The notes beneath the pieces were generated by a model. It saw only the letters and a program-made list of their open reading frames with translations, searched no databases and was not told the DNA's origin. A stretch of 7,010 nucleotides of DNA from an uncultured bacterium (lineage in GTDB: Bacteria; Krumholzibacteriota; Krumholzibacteriia; LZORAL124-64-63). This document shows, in pieces, positions 1-6,805 of this stretch. The DNA lies in NCBI GenBank assembly GCA_903847545.1, contig CAINDZ010000023.1, positions 1 to 7,010 of the forward strand, given 5' to 3'. The position numbers and the translations under genes are program-made. The stretch's first letter is position 1. The number at the start of each line of letters is the position of its first letter.

Positions 1-209
1 GCGGGCAGGCCGCCGACCAGGCGTCCCTCGCGGCGCACCGCCAGCCACAGCGCCGAGGCGCCGGGCCACGTCGCGGCCGCGCTCGTCGTCCAGTGGGCGG
101 TGTGCGGATAGTCCGAGGAGCCGTCGGCGGCGACCAGTTCGTCCCAGTCCGGCGGCGCGACGGCGACCTGCTCAAGGACCAAGTCGCCGCCACGCGTTCG
201 GGAATCCAT
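1..209 (-). CDS. FemAB/GNAT-like acyltransferase, N-terminal fragment (cut by window edge)
   Basis: Only the first 69 codons are present; the rest lies beyond position 1. The reading frame is open from an ATG at 209-207 to the window edge. That ATG overlaps the stop of the aminotransferase gene by one base (TGATG), so translation is probably coupled; I see no strong Shine-Dalgarno of its own. The visible peptide has a Trp-Asp-Glu-Leu stretch near residue 22, a Pro-His-Thr-x-x-Trp motif at 35-40, and a strand-turn pattern LWLAVRREGRLVGGLP at 54-69. That order (W-x-x-L-V, then PHT/W, then a hydrophobic strand ending in G-R-L-V-G-G-L-P) is what FemAB/FemX-like and related GNAT-fold proteins show at the N-terminus. 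The acyl donor and acceptor cannot be read from this fragment. Next to a sugar aminotransferase, N-acylation of an amino sugar or aminoacyl transfer to an envelope glycan is plausible but inferred. The coding call is firm, the family is moderate. Confidence 0.6.
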   Translation of the reverse strand, partial: MDSRTRGGDLVLEQVAVAPPDWDELVAADGSSDYPHTAHWTTSAAATWPGASALWLAVRREGRLVGGLP

Positions 210-1399
210 CAACGACACCGCCGCCGCAGGCTCTCGCGCACCACGGTCACGACGTCGTCGATCTCCTGGTCGGTCATCGACGGGAACAGCGGCAGGCTGA
301 CCGCCTCGTCGAAGTAGCGCTCGGTCTGGCCCAGGCGCGGGGCGAACTCGCGGCCCGCCTCGCGGAACACCGGGTGGTAGTGCAGCGGGATGAAGTGCAC
401 CGAGCTGCCGATGCGGTTGGCCGTCAGGTCGGCGATCAGGCCGTCGCGCCCACCCTCGATCCGCTCGCGGTCGACGCGCACGGCGTACAGGTGCCAGGCG
501 TGCGTGCACCAGTCGGCCGCCGTCGGCAGCGTCAGGCCCGGCAGACCGGCGAGGGCGGCGCTGAAGCGCCCGGCGATCTCGGTGCGGCGGCGCATGAACT
601 CGTCCGAGCGGCCGAGCTGCACCAGGCCCAGCGCGGCGGCGGGATCGCCCAGGTGCATCTTGTAGCCGAACTCGACGATCTCGTAGTACCAGCGACCCTT
701 GTCGGTGTAGCGCTGCCAGGCGTTGCCGTCCATGCCGTGGAAGCTGATCACCTGCACCCGCCGCGCCACCTCGGGATCGTTCGTCGTGACCAGGCCGCCG
801 TCGCCGCTGGTGATGCACTTGGTCGCGTAGAACGAGAACACCGTGGCGTCGCTGAGCCCGCCCAACCGCACGCCGCGCACCTCGGCGCCGAAGGCGTGCG
901 CCGCGTCCTCCATCACGCGGATGCCGTGCTGCCGTGCGATCGCCAGGATCTCCTCGATGCGGCACGGGTGGCCGGCCAGGTGGACCGGGATGACGACCTT
1001 CGTGCGCGGGGTGATGGCGGCTGCGAACGATTCGGGATCGAGCCCGAGGTTGGCCGGGTCGATGTCCGCCAGCACGGGGCGGGCGCCGCAGTGGACGACA
1101 GCGCCCAGCGTGGCCACGAACGTCAGCGCCGGCAGGATGACCTCGTCGCCGGGCCCCACGCCCAGGGCCTTGAGGGCCACCAGCAACCCCGACGACGCGC
1201 TCGACACGGGCACCGCGTGCGGCACGCCCAGGTAGCGGCCGCAGGCCTCGCCGAACTCGCGCACCTTGGGGCCGTAGGTCAGCCAGCCCGAGCGCAGCAC
1301 CTCGGTGACGGCCGACAACTCGGCCTCGCCCAGGTCGGGGCGGAAGAACGGCAGGAACGCCTCGCGCTTGATGAACTCGGTGCCCTGGATGTCCCCCAT
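209..1399 (-). CDS. DegT/DnrJ/EryC1/StrS family PLP-dependent sugar aminotransferase
   Basis: This 396-residue protein matches the usual length and full motif order of nucleotide-sugar aminotransferases, which convert a UDP- or dTDP-linked keto sugar to an amino sugar with PLP and usually glutamate in the cytoplasm. Visible landmarks are FLPFFRP near residue 15, SGWLTYGP (37-44), SSASSG (66-71), GDEVILP (84-90), HLAGHPC (140-146), EDAAHAFGA (164-172) with the Asp that pairs with the PLP pyridine nitrogen, FSFYATK (188-194) with the Schiff-base lysine K194, GDGG (199-202), GYKMHLGDPAAALG (245-258) and VHFIPLHYHP (334-343). The pattern most resembles ArnB/PseC/PglE-type enzymes making 4-amino sugars, but the exact substrate cannot be assigned. 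The ATG at 1399 is supported by GGAG five bases upstream. The gene lies 43 bases after the propeller gene, and its TGA overlaps the next ATG. Confidence 0.95.
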   Translation of the reverse strand: MGDIQGTEFIKREAFLPFFRPDLGEAELSAVTEVLRSGWLTYGPKVREFGEACGRYLGVPHAVPVSSASSGLLVALKALGVGPGDEVILPALTFVATLGAVVHCGARPVLADIDPANLGLDPESFAAAITPRTKVVIPVHLAGHPCRIEEILAIARQHGIRVMEDAAHAFGAEVRGVRLGGLSDATVFSFYATKCITSGDGGLVTTNDPEVARRVQVISFHGMDGNAWQRYTDKGRWYYEIVEFGYKMHLGDPAAALGLVQLGRSDEFMRRRTEIAGRFSAALAGLPGLTLPTAADWCTHAWHLYAVRVDRERIEGGRDGLIADLTANRIGSSVHFIPLHYHPVFREAGREFAPRLGQTERYFDEAVSLPLFPSMTDQEIDDVVTVVRESLRRRCR

Positions 1400-1442
1400 G
1401 CGAACTCCGTGTCGTTGCGGCCGCCGTCCCGCCTTCGCGTGC
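1400..1442 (-). other. 43-base intercistronic gap
   Basis: This is the longest non-coding stretch in the window. It contains the aminotransferase ribosome binding site at 1405-1408. I see no convincing stem-loop followed by a T-run and no recognisable -35/-10 pair, so co-transcription of the flanking genes is the simplest reading. Confidence 0.6.
1405..1408 (-). promoter_or_regulatory. Ribosome binding site of the aminotransferase
   Basis: GGAG on the minus strand ends five bases before the ATG at 1399. It fixes that start rather than an internal one, and shows the gene is translated independently of the propeller gene upstream. Confidence 0.7.
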
Positions 1443-3881
1443 TCAGCGGACGATGGCCAGTGTCAGCGCCGCGTCCGTGCCGCGCCACTTCACGTGCAGC
1501 ACGTACATGCCCGTGCGCACCAGGTTGCCCATGCGGTTGGTCCCGTTCCAGAAGGCCGTGTCGGGCGTCACCTCGGGATCGTCGTAGACCAGTTCGCCCT
1601 GCAGGTCGTAGATCGAGACGTGCGCCGGGTCGTCCGCCGACACGCCGGCGGGCAGGCCGCCCAGCTTCAGGCGCGAGACGCCGGTGGCGTCGGCCAGCCA
1701 GGGATTCGGGTAGCAGTAGGCTCCCGCCAGGTCGGGCTCGTCGACAGTGCCGCCGCCGCTGCCGATGGTCAGCAGGACCGCGCCCTGGTCCGAGCTCAGC
1801 AGCAGGCGCCGGCCGTCGGCGTCGGCCACCAGCTTGCGGTACGTCAGGCCGGGCAGCTGGGCGATGACGTTGGCCGAGTACAGCGTCGGGTACGTCGTCG
1901 ATCCGTAGTAGTTGGCCAGGTCGATCCACGCCGTGACGGCGATGTCGGAGCCCGTGCCGCGGATGCGGTTGAGCCCCGTGCGCGTGGCCACCCACACGTC
2001 GCCGTTGGCATCGATCGCGAGGTCGGCCACGTTGCCGTTGACCAGGCCCTGGCTGCCGGCCGAGAACTTCTCGCCCACGGCCGTGACCAGCGTCGCCGTG
2101 CGCGCCGTCTCGTTGTAGCTGAGCTGCATCACGCCGTTGCCGCCCGCCCAGATCGTGCCGTCCGGGCCCGCGGCCAGGGCCACGGCCTTGCCCAGGTCGA
2201 GCGACGTCCCGGCGACGTACCGCACGGGCGTGTCCCAGCGGTCGTCCGACTGGTCCAGCCAGGTGAGGGGATCGTTCGGGCCGGCGGCATCGCCGTTGAT
2301 GTCCCAGCGCACCAGGCCCACCTCCTCGACCGCGAACCAGACGACGTCGCGCCGCTGCACCACCGCGTCCCAGACGCCGGGGCCCGCCCCGAGCCCGCCG
2401 CTGCGCGGCAGCACCATCCAGTTGGCCGGGTTCCGCCAGTGCGCGGGGTCGACCAGCACGTCCACCTTCTCGACGTCGGCCCAATCGTGCATGACGAACA
2501 GCGGGCCGTCCGGGTGCGTGGCCAGGTTGATGATGGAGCGGCCCGACAGCCCCGCCGCGGGCGTGACGTGGCCCACCTTGCCCGTGGCGGCGTCGATGCG
2601 GAGGATGCCCGAGGTGTACTGGCCGCACCAGATGGTCCCGTCCGGGCCGGCTGCCATGCCCAGCACGTTGCCGCCCGACGTGAAGATGCCGTTCGAGTCG
2701 GGGGCCACGTTCGCGCTCTCCCACAGGTACGACCACGCCGTCCCGTCGAACGCCGACGCCCCGAGGCCCGTCCAGTCGCCGATCCAGTAGCCGTCGCCGG
2801 CGCCGAACGTGACGCCCTCGGCGTTGCGGACCACGCTGGAGCGGAAGTCGCGCAGCGTGAACACGTCGCCCGGGCCGCGCCTGCCCACATAGGCCTGCTC
2901 CAGCGTCCGCGAGCCGCTGGCGGCCACGGTGCGGCCGCCGATCCACACGTCGACGCCCGCGCAGATGGCGCTGCACTTGGGGTTCGGCAGCGTGACGGTG
3001 CGCCAGGCGCCGCCGCTGTAGGCATGCAGCAGGCCGTTGCCCGAGGCATCGATGCCCAGCGCCCAGGTCTCGCCCGCGCGACAGCTGACGCGCATGGCCC
3101 AGCCGCCGAGCGAATGCTGGAACTGCCACGCCGAGGCGTCGTCGTCCCAGGCGTAGACGCCGCCGTTGGTCGCGGCCAGCAGCCGGCCCGCGTCGTCGAT
3201 CGCGAAGTCGTTGACGACCAGGCTGCCCAGGCCCGCGTTCTGGTCGGTGAACAGGTTGTTCGCGAAGCGCGACACGCCGATGGGGGTGCCGACGAACAGC
3301 TGGCCGTTCCAGACCTGCATCGCGTTGACCGTGTTCGAGATCAGGTCGTCCTGCTCGGCCGTGTAGAGGTTGCCCGAGAGGCCGTCGATGATCTGCCCGA
3401 TGCCGGCGCCGTCCATCGCGTAGTACACGCGCTCGCTGCCGCCCACCATGGTCCCGGTCACGGCCGTCAGGTCGAGACCGCCCAGGTTGCCGGCGAACTG
3501 GCGGAACGTGGGGCTGCCCGCGGGGTCGGTGATGCGCGTGAGGCCGCCGCCGTCGGTCGCCACCCACAGGTTGGCGCCGGTCCAGGCCAGGTCGGTCACG
3601 CGGTTGCCGGACAGGTCCTGCCCGGCAGTCCACACCTCGCCGCCCTGCGGATCGGCCGTCGGCAGCACGCCGAGGCCGCCGCCCTCCAGGCCCACGAAGA
3701 GGCGGCCGTCCACCTCCTGCAGCGCGGTGACGTTTCGCTGCGCCAGCAACTGCGTCAGCGTGACCGACTGCGCGAGGACCGGGCCGGCGGCCAGGCACGC
3801 CGCCAGGCAGGCGATGGTCCGGGTGAACAGCCGCGCCGCGCCGCGCCGTGGGCGCTGCGTCGAGTACTTCTTCGCGTGCAT
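1443..3881 (-). CDS. Exported two-component-regulator-type beta-propeller protein with C-terminal FlgD/T9SS-sorting-like domain
   Basis: This 812-residue protein begins with a basic n-region (residues 1-21, many Arg/Lys), a short Ala/Leu core and a type I signal peptidase site after Ala37 (VLA-Q). Residues about 50-705 carry roughly a dozen repeats of a hydrophobic-strand, D-x-x-G-x-(I/L/V)-W-(V/A)-(A/G)-T/G, Gly-rich pattern, for example LWVATDGGGL (105-114), LFVGTPIGV (195-203), GTIWCG (415-420), GTIWAG (575-580) and DVWVATRTGL (628-637). These match Reg_prop blades, enough for one or two seven-bladed propellers. Residues about 719-812 have YPNPW (724-728), VSIYDLQGELV (755-765), FWNGTNRMGNLVRTGMY (777-793) and a terminal strand. 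This is the FlgD-Ig/type IX sorting-like fold that often ends secreted FCB-group proteins. No kinase or catalytic residues are seen, so the role is unknown; ligand sensing or a surface scaffold is inferred. A GTG at 3887 is an alternative start adding two residues. Confidence 0.88.
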   Translation of the reverse strand: MHAKKYSTQRPRRGAARLFTRTIACLAACLAAGPVLAQSVTLTQLLAQRNVTALQEVDGRLFVGLEGGGLGVLPTADPQGGEVWTAGQDLSGNRVTDLAWTGANLWVATDGGGLTRITDPAGSPTFRQFAGNLGGLDLTAVTGTMVGGSERVYYAMDGAGIGQIIDGLSGNLYTAEQDDLISNTVNAMQVWNGQLFVGTPIGVSRFANNLFTDQNAGLGSLVVNDFAIDDAGRLLAATNGGVYAWDDDASAWQFQHSLGGWAMRVSCRAGETWALGIDASGNGLLHAYSGGAWRTVTLPNPKCSAICAGVDVWIGGRTVAASGSRTLEQAYVGRRGPGDVFTLRDFRSSVVRNAEGVTFGAGDGYWIGDWTGLGASAFDGTAWSYLWESANVAPDSNGIFTSGGNVLGMAAGPDGTIWCGQYTSGILRIDAATGKVGHVTPAAGLSGRSIINLATHPDGPLFVMHDWADVEKVDVLVDPAHWRNPANWMVLPRSGGLGAGPGVWDAVVQRRDVVWFAVEEVGLVRWDINGDAAGPNDPLTWLDQSDDRWDTPVRYVAGTSLDLGKAVALAAGPDGTIWAGGNGVMQLSYNETARTATLVTAVGEKFSAGSQGLVNGNVADLAIDANGDVWVATRTGLNRIRGTGSDIAVTAWIDLANYYGSTTYPTLYSANVIAQLPGLTYRKLVADADGRRLLLSSDQGAVLLTIGSGGGTVDEPDLAGAYCYPNPWLADATGVSRLKLGGLPAGVSADDPAHVSIYDLQGELVYDDPEVTPDTAFWNGTNRMGNLVRTGMYVLHVKWRGTDAALTLAIVR

Positions 3882-3883
3882 CG

Positions 3884-6046
3884 TCACGTGCCTTCCTCCC
3901 GCGGCCGGCGCGCCCGCGCCGTGTCGCCGACGATCCTCGATCCGGCGTCGCCCAGCAGGCCGAAGCCGCCGGGATCGCGCCACAACTGCCTGGACCTGGC
4001 CGCGAATCCCGCCGGCCGGCCGGGCCGCGTCGCGGCCCACTCCCCCGTCAATCCCGGGGCGCACGGCGCGCTGCGCCAGAACGCCAACACCTCGTCCGCC
4101 GTGCGCGGGGCCTCGCGCCGGCCGCCGGTCTGCGGCCGGGGCCCGCTGACGGCGATCCGGCCGCGGCACAGCGCCCCGGCCAGCGGCCACTGCCACGCCA
4201 GCGGCAGCACGCGGCCGCCGCCGTCGATCGCCAGCGACACGGTCGGGTCGTGTCCCCACAGGTCGCTGAGCGCCACCGACACCACCGACGCCGAGCCGCG
4301 CGGGACGCGCACCGCGCGCAGCCACAGCCAGGCGGGCCCGGCCAGCAGCGCCACGCAGGCGCCGGTCGCCAGCGCACAGGCCCGCGCCGCCAGGCCGCTG
4401 GTGGCCCGCAGGCCGCCGCCGGCATGGACCGCGCTCAACTCGCCCCCGAAAGTCTCGACATGATCGCCCGCGACGGCCAGCCACGCCCCCGGCAGCGGCC
4501 AGCGCAGGCGGATGCGCTCGCGGCGCAGGGTAGCCAGCACGGCCCAGTCCTCCGGCGACCGCGGCCCGCCCTCTTCCCAGAATACCACCTGCGACACGCG
4601 GTAGCGTCGCACGATCTCGGGAATCTCGAGCGGGCGGCCCAGCCACGGCACGTCGCCCCCGCCCAGGGCGGGCAGGCCGGCCCCGGCGGGGGGCTCGGCG
4701 ACATAGCCGGCCACGTCGATGCCCCGCCGCGCGGCCGGGCCCAGCGACGCCAGCCAGGCGCCGATGCGTTGCGGCGGACCGGCCAGCAGCGTGCGTTCGA
4801 GCGTCAGCCGGCCGCGCTCGAGGCGACCCCGCACGCGGCGCACCAGGCGGTCGCCCGTGAACGTTGCCAGCGCCAGCAGGGGGATGAACAGCAGCAGCAC
4901 CGCGCGGCTGACGACGTCCAGGTGCCCCAGGTAGGTTGCCGCCAGCAGCAGGATCGCCAGCACGCCCACCTGCTGCAGGTGCTCGCCCAGGCTGCGCGCG
5001 CGGCCGCTGCCGTCGACCCGGTAGCGCCCGGTCAGCAGGAACGTCAGTGACGCCAGCAGCCCGGCGAAGCCCAGCAGGGGCAGGTACTCGTGGAACGGGA
5101 AGAGCGGCTCGGAGAACCAGCCGGCCGCCGCCTGCCGCAACGCGTAGGCGCCGACGAACGCCGCGGACAGCCCGGCCATGTCCAGCACCCACAGCAGCTG
5201 GGCCAGCAGCGGGCCTCGCCACTTCTTCAGCAGCCAGACGAACATCCCCCACTTCTCGTAGAACGAGATCAGGCTGCCCAGGTGCAGCCACCACGAGCGG
5301 CCGAAGCGTCCGCGCGCGCTGGCCCGCCGGTGGCGATGGATGAACCGCGCGTCGGGCGTGTACTGCACCTCGTAGCCGGCCTGCCACATGCGGTAGCACC
5401 AGTCGACGTCCTCGAAGTACAGGAAGAAGCGCTCGTCCATGGCGCCGCTGCGGTCCATGGCCGTGCGGCGCGCGAGAACGCAGCCGCCCAGCACCCAGTC
5501 GACGGGCCGGCTGCTGTGGTGGTCGAAGTCGCGCATCAGGTGGCGCTGCACCGTGCGGCTGTCGGGGAAGATCCGGCCCAGCACCGTGCGCCGCAGCAGC
5601 AGCGTGCGCAGCGTGTAGAAGCGGCGGCAGGATTCCTGCAGCGACCCGTCCTCGTTCAGCAGCTGCGGGCCGACCAGGCCCGCGCGCGGGTGCGCGTCGG
5701 CGAACTCGAGCAGGCGGTCCAGGGCGCCCGGCTGCACGACGATGTCCGGGTTCAGGATCAGGTAGTAGTCGGCCGGCACGGCCGCCATGCCCTTGTTGCA
5801 GCCGCGCGCGTAGCCCGTGTTCTCGGTGTTGAAGAGCCACAGGCACGCGGGGTGGCGCTGGTGGACGGCCGCCAGGCCCTCGTCGTGCGAGGCGTTGTCG
5901 ACGATGACCACGCGGTGGGACGTCGCGGGCGGGTAGGCGGCGATGGACTCCAGGCAGCGCCCGAGGTCCTCGCTGGTGTTGAAGTGGACGATGACGATCG
6001 CCAGCCGGACGTGACCCTCGCCGCCGTGCCCGCGCGCCTCGGCCAT
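3884..6046 (-). CDS. GT2 rhamnosyltransferase-type glycosyltransferase fused to a WbaP/WcaJ-like membrane module with a degenerate sugar transferase domain
   Basis: This 720-residue protein has three parts. Residues 13-275 are a GT-A glycosyltransferase of the WbbL/rhamnosyltransferase type: IVIVHFN (17-23), VDNASHD (49-55), NTGYARGCN (76-84), LNPD (98-101, metal/nucleotide site), GGCVLARR (187-194) and FFLYFEDVDWCYR (207-219). Residues 283-400 hold four predicted membrane helices (about 283-305, 320-340, 356-375, 381-399). A Rossmann-like CoA_binding_3 region follows (about 415-490). This is the layout of large phosphoglycosyl transferases such as WbaP and WcaJ. Residues 546-690 keep a hydrophobic Pro-broken helix (about 551-580), SGPRP (634-638) and APGLTGEW (663-670), which match the family's VGPRP and PGITG landmarks. 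The K-F-R-T-M and DE catalytic segment between them is not recognisable. Start ATG 6046 has AGGA seven bases upstream and overlaps the previous TGA. The GT2 half probably transfers a sugar at the inner membrane; the second half may be only an anchor. Confidence 0.88.
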   Translation of the reverse strand: MAEARGHGGEGHVRLAIVIVHFNTSEDLGRCLESIAAYPPATSHRVVIVDNASHDEGLAAVHQRHPACLWLFNTENTGYARGCNKGMAAVPADYYLILNPDIVVQPGALDRLLEFADAHPRAGLVGPQLLNEDGSLQESCRRFYTLRTLLLRRTVLGRIFPDSRTVQRHLMRDFDHHSSRPVDWVLGGCVLARRTAMDRSGAMDERFFLYFEDVDWCYRMWQAGYEVQYTPDARFIHRHRRASARGRFGRSWWLHLGSLISFYEKWGMFVWLLKKWRGPLLAQLLWVLDMAGLSAAFVGAYALRQAAAGWFSEPLFPFHEYLPLLGFAGLLASLTFLLTGRYRVDGSGRARSLGEHLQQVGVLAILLLAATYLGHLDVVSRAVLLLFIPLLALATFTGDRLVRRVRGRLERGRLTLERTLLAGPPQRIGAWLASLGPAARRGIDVAGYVAEPPAGAGLPALGGGDVPWLGRPLEIPEIVRRYRVSQVVFWEEGGPRSPEDWAVLATLRRERIRLRWPLPGAWLAVAGDHVETFGGELSAVHAGGGLRATSGLAARACALATGACVALLAGPAWLWLRAVRVPRGSASVVSVALSDLWGHDPTVSLAIDGGGRVLPLAWQWPLAGALCRGRIAVSGPRPQTGGRREAPRTADEVLAFWRSAPCAPGLTGEWAATRPGRPAGFAARSRQLWRDPGGFGLLGDAGSRIVGDTARARRPREEGT
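3891..3900 (-). promoter_or_regulatory. Ribosome binding site of the propeller gene, inside the end of the upstream gene
   Basis: The minus strand reads GGGAGGAAGG here, inside the last codons of the GT2 fusion gene. The GGAGG core lies 13 bases from the ATG at 3881 but only 7 from a GTG at 3887, which itself overlaps the upstream TGA (GTGA). Spacing therefore favours the GTG, while codon preference favours the ATG with the second AAGG nine bases away. The choice changes only two residues ahead of the signal peptide. Confidence 0.65.
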
Positions 6047-6798
6047 CAGTGCGTCCTGCGCAGGCGCATCGCCCAGATCATCCACATCGCCTCGAGGATG
6101 ATGCGCTTCGACATCTTCGAGATGCCCACCTGGCGGTCGACGAACATGATGGGGATCTCGCGGATGCGCATCCCCTTCCTCCAGCAGATGTACGTCATCT
6201 CGATCTGGAACGAGTAGCCGTCGCTGCGGATGCGGTCCAGCGGCAGGCGCTCGAGCGTGGAGCGCCGGAAGCACTTGAAGCCGCCGGTGCAGTCCTTGAT
6301 GGGCAGCCCGGTGACGAAGCCGGCGTAGCGGTTGGCCCCCACGCTCAGCACCAGTCGCCGCAGCGGCCAGTTGACGACGGTGATGCCGTGCAGATAGCGG
6401 CTGCCCAGCACCAGGTCGTGGTCGCGGATGTGCACCAGGAACTCGTCGAGAGCCGAAGGATCGTGGCTGAAGTCGGCGTCCATCTCGAACACGACGTCGA
6501 ACTTCGTGTTGGCCAGGACCCACTTGAAGGCGGCGATGTAGGCGGCGCCGAGGCCCTCCTTCTTCGTCCGCTCCAGCAGCAGGATGCGGTCGCCGAAGCC
6601 CGGCAGCGCCTTGACGATGGTCGCCGTGCCGTCGGGCGAGCCGTCGTCGACCACGAGCACCGACAGCCGCGGGTCGCGCGCCAGGATGAGCGGGACCAGG
6701 CGGCCGATGTTCTCGGCCTCGTTGTACGTGGGCACGACCACCACCGCCGCGGTCGGTTCCAGCGGCGGGCACGTGTTGTCGTGGGCGTGCACGTTCAT
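6046..6798 (-). CDS. Polyprenyl-phosphate mannose synthase-like GT2 (dolichyl-phosphate mannosyltransferase DPM1 type)
   Basis: This 250-residue enzyme transfers a sugar, classically mannose from GDP-mannose, to a polyprenyl phosphate on the cytoplasmic face, giving the lipid-linked donor used by GT-C-fold enzymes. Motifs run in family order: VVPTYNEAENI (21-31), VVDDGSPDGTA (49-59), FEMDADFSHDP (104-114) with the DxD metal site at 107-109, GSRY (132-135), KDCTGGFKCFRR (168-179), SDGYSFQIEM (192-201), and EIPIMFVDRQVGISKMS (214-230). There are no C-terminal membrane helices and no GtrA domain, so it belongs to the compact soluble DPM1-like class rather than the ArnC or Pyrococcus membrane types. 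The sugar could differ from mannose; bacterial relatives use glucose, GlcNAc or amino arabinose. ATG 6798 lies seven bases after the YfhO-like stop, with only a weak AAGG about 12 bases upstream. Its TGA overlaps the next ATG by one base. Confidence 0.93.
   Translation of the reverse strand: MNVHAHDNTCPPLEPTAAVVVVPTYNEAENIGRLVPLILARDPRLSVLVVDDGSPDGTATIVKALPGFGDRILLLERTKKEGLGAAYIAAFKWVLANTKFDVVFEMDADFSHDPSALDEFLVHIRDHDLVLGSRYLHGITVVNWPLRRLVLSVGANRYAGFVTGLPIKDCTGGFKCFRRSTLERLPLDRIRSDGYSFQIEMTYICWRKGMRIREIPIMFVDRQVGISKMSKRIILEAMWMIWAMRLRRTH
6054..6057 (-). promoter_or_regulatory. Ribosome binding site of the GT2 fusion gene
   Basis: AGGA on the minus strand sits seven bases before the ATG at 6046, inside the last codons of the DPM-like gene. 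It supports that start over the much longer upstream open frame, which would overlap the DPM-like gene almost completely. Confidence 0.65.
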
Positions 6799-6805
6799 CG
6801 GGCCA

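Noticed and set aside
1400..1442. Possible terminator or promoter between propeller and aminotransferase genes
   Set aside because: The GC-rich stretch has partial self-complementarity around GGCGGCCGC but no clear stem-loop plus T-run and no recognisable promoter boxes.
374..1867. A 497-codon plus-strand open frame antisense to the aminotransferase
   Set aside because: Same compositional artefact: low-complexity Arg/Ala/His-rich translation that crosses two real minus-strand genes and their ribosome binding site.
2149..2665. Two near-identical DNA stretches encoding AAGPDGTIW (about 2149-2180 and 2631-2665)
   Set aside because: They are equivalent positions of propeller blades, so the similarity reflects the protein repeat and shared codon preference rather than a mobile or recombination repeat.
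3795..3806. LAAC lipobox (residues 26-29) in the propeller protein signal peptide
   Set aside because: Only about four hydrophobic residues separate the last arginine (21) from the lipobox, too short for a lipoprotein h-region. The VLA-Q site after residue 37 gives a normal-length type I signal peptide.
1305..4463. A 1052-codon open frame on the plus strand, antisense to the propeller gene and the end of the fusion gene
   Set aside because: Its translation is dominated by Arg, Ala, Val, Gly, His and Gln with no recognisable motif, it begins at a GTG without a ribosome binding site, and it lies opposite well-supported genes. Long stop-free antisense frames are expected in very G+C-rich coding DNA.
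1443..5846. Propeller frame open far upstream of 3881, through the fusion gene
   Set aside because: The upstream part is an Arg/Pro/Ala-rich shadow of the glycosyltransferase. A signal peptide and a ribosome binding site mark the true start near 3881-3887.
3884..6772. Longer upstream extension of the fusion gene to an ATG at 6772
   Set aside because: It would overlap almost the entire DPM-like gene in another frame. The extra residues are low-complexity, while the ATG at 6046 has a well-spaced AGGA and directly precedes the first GT2 strand.
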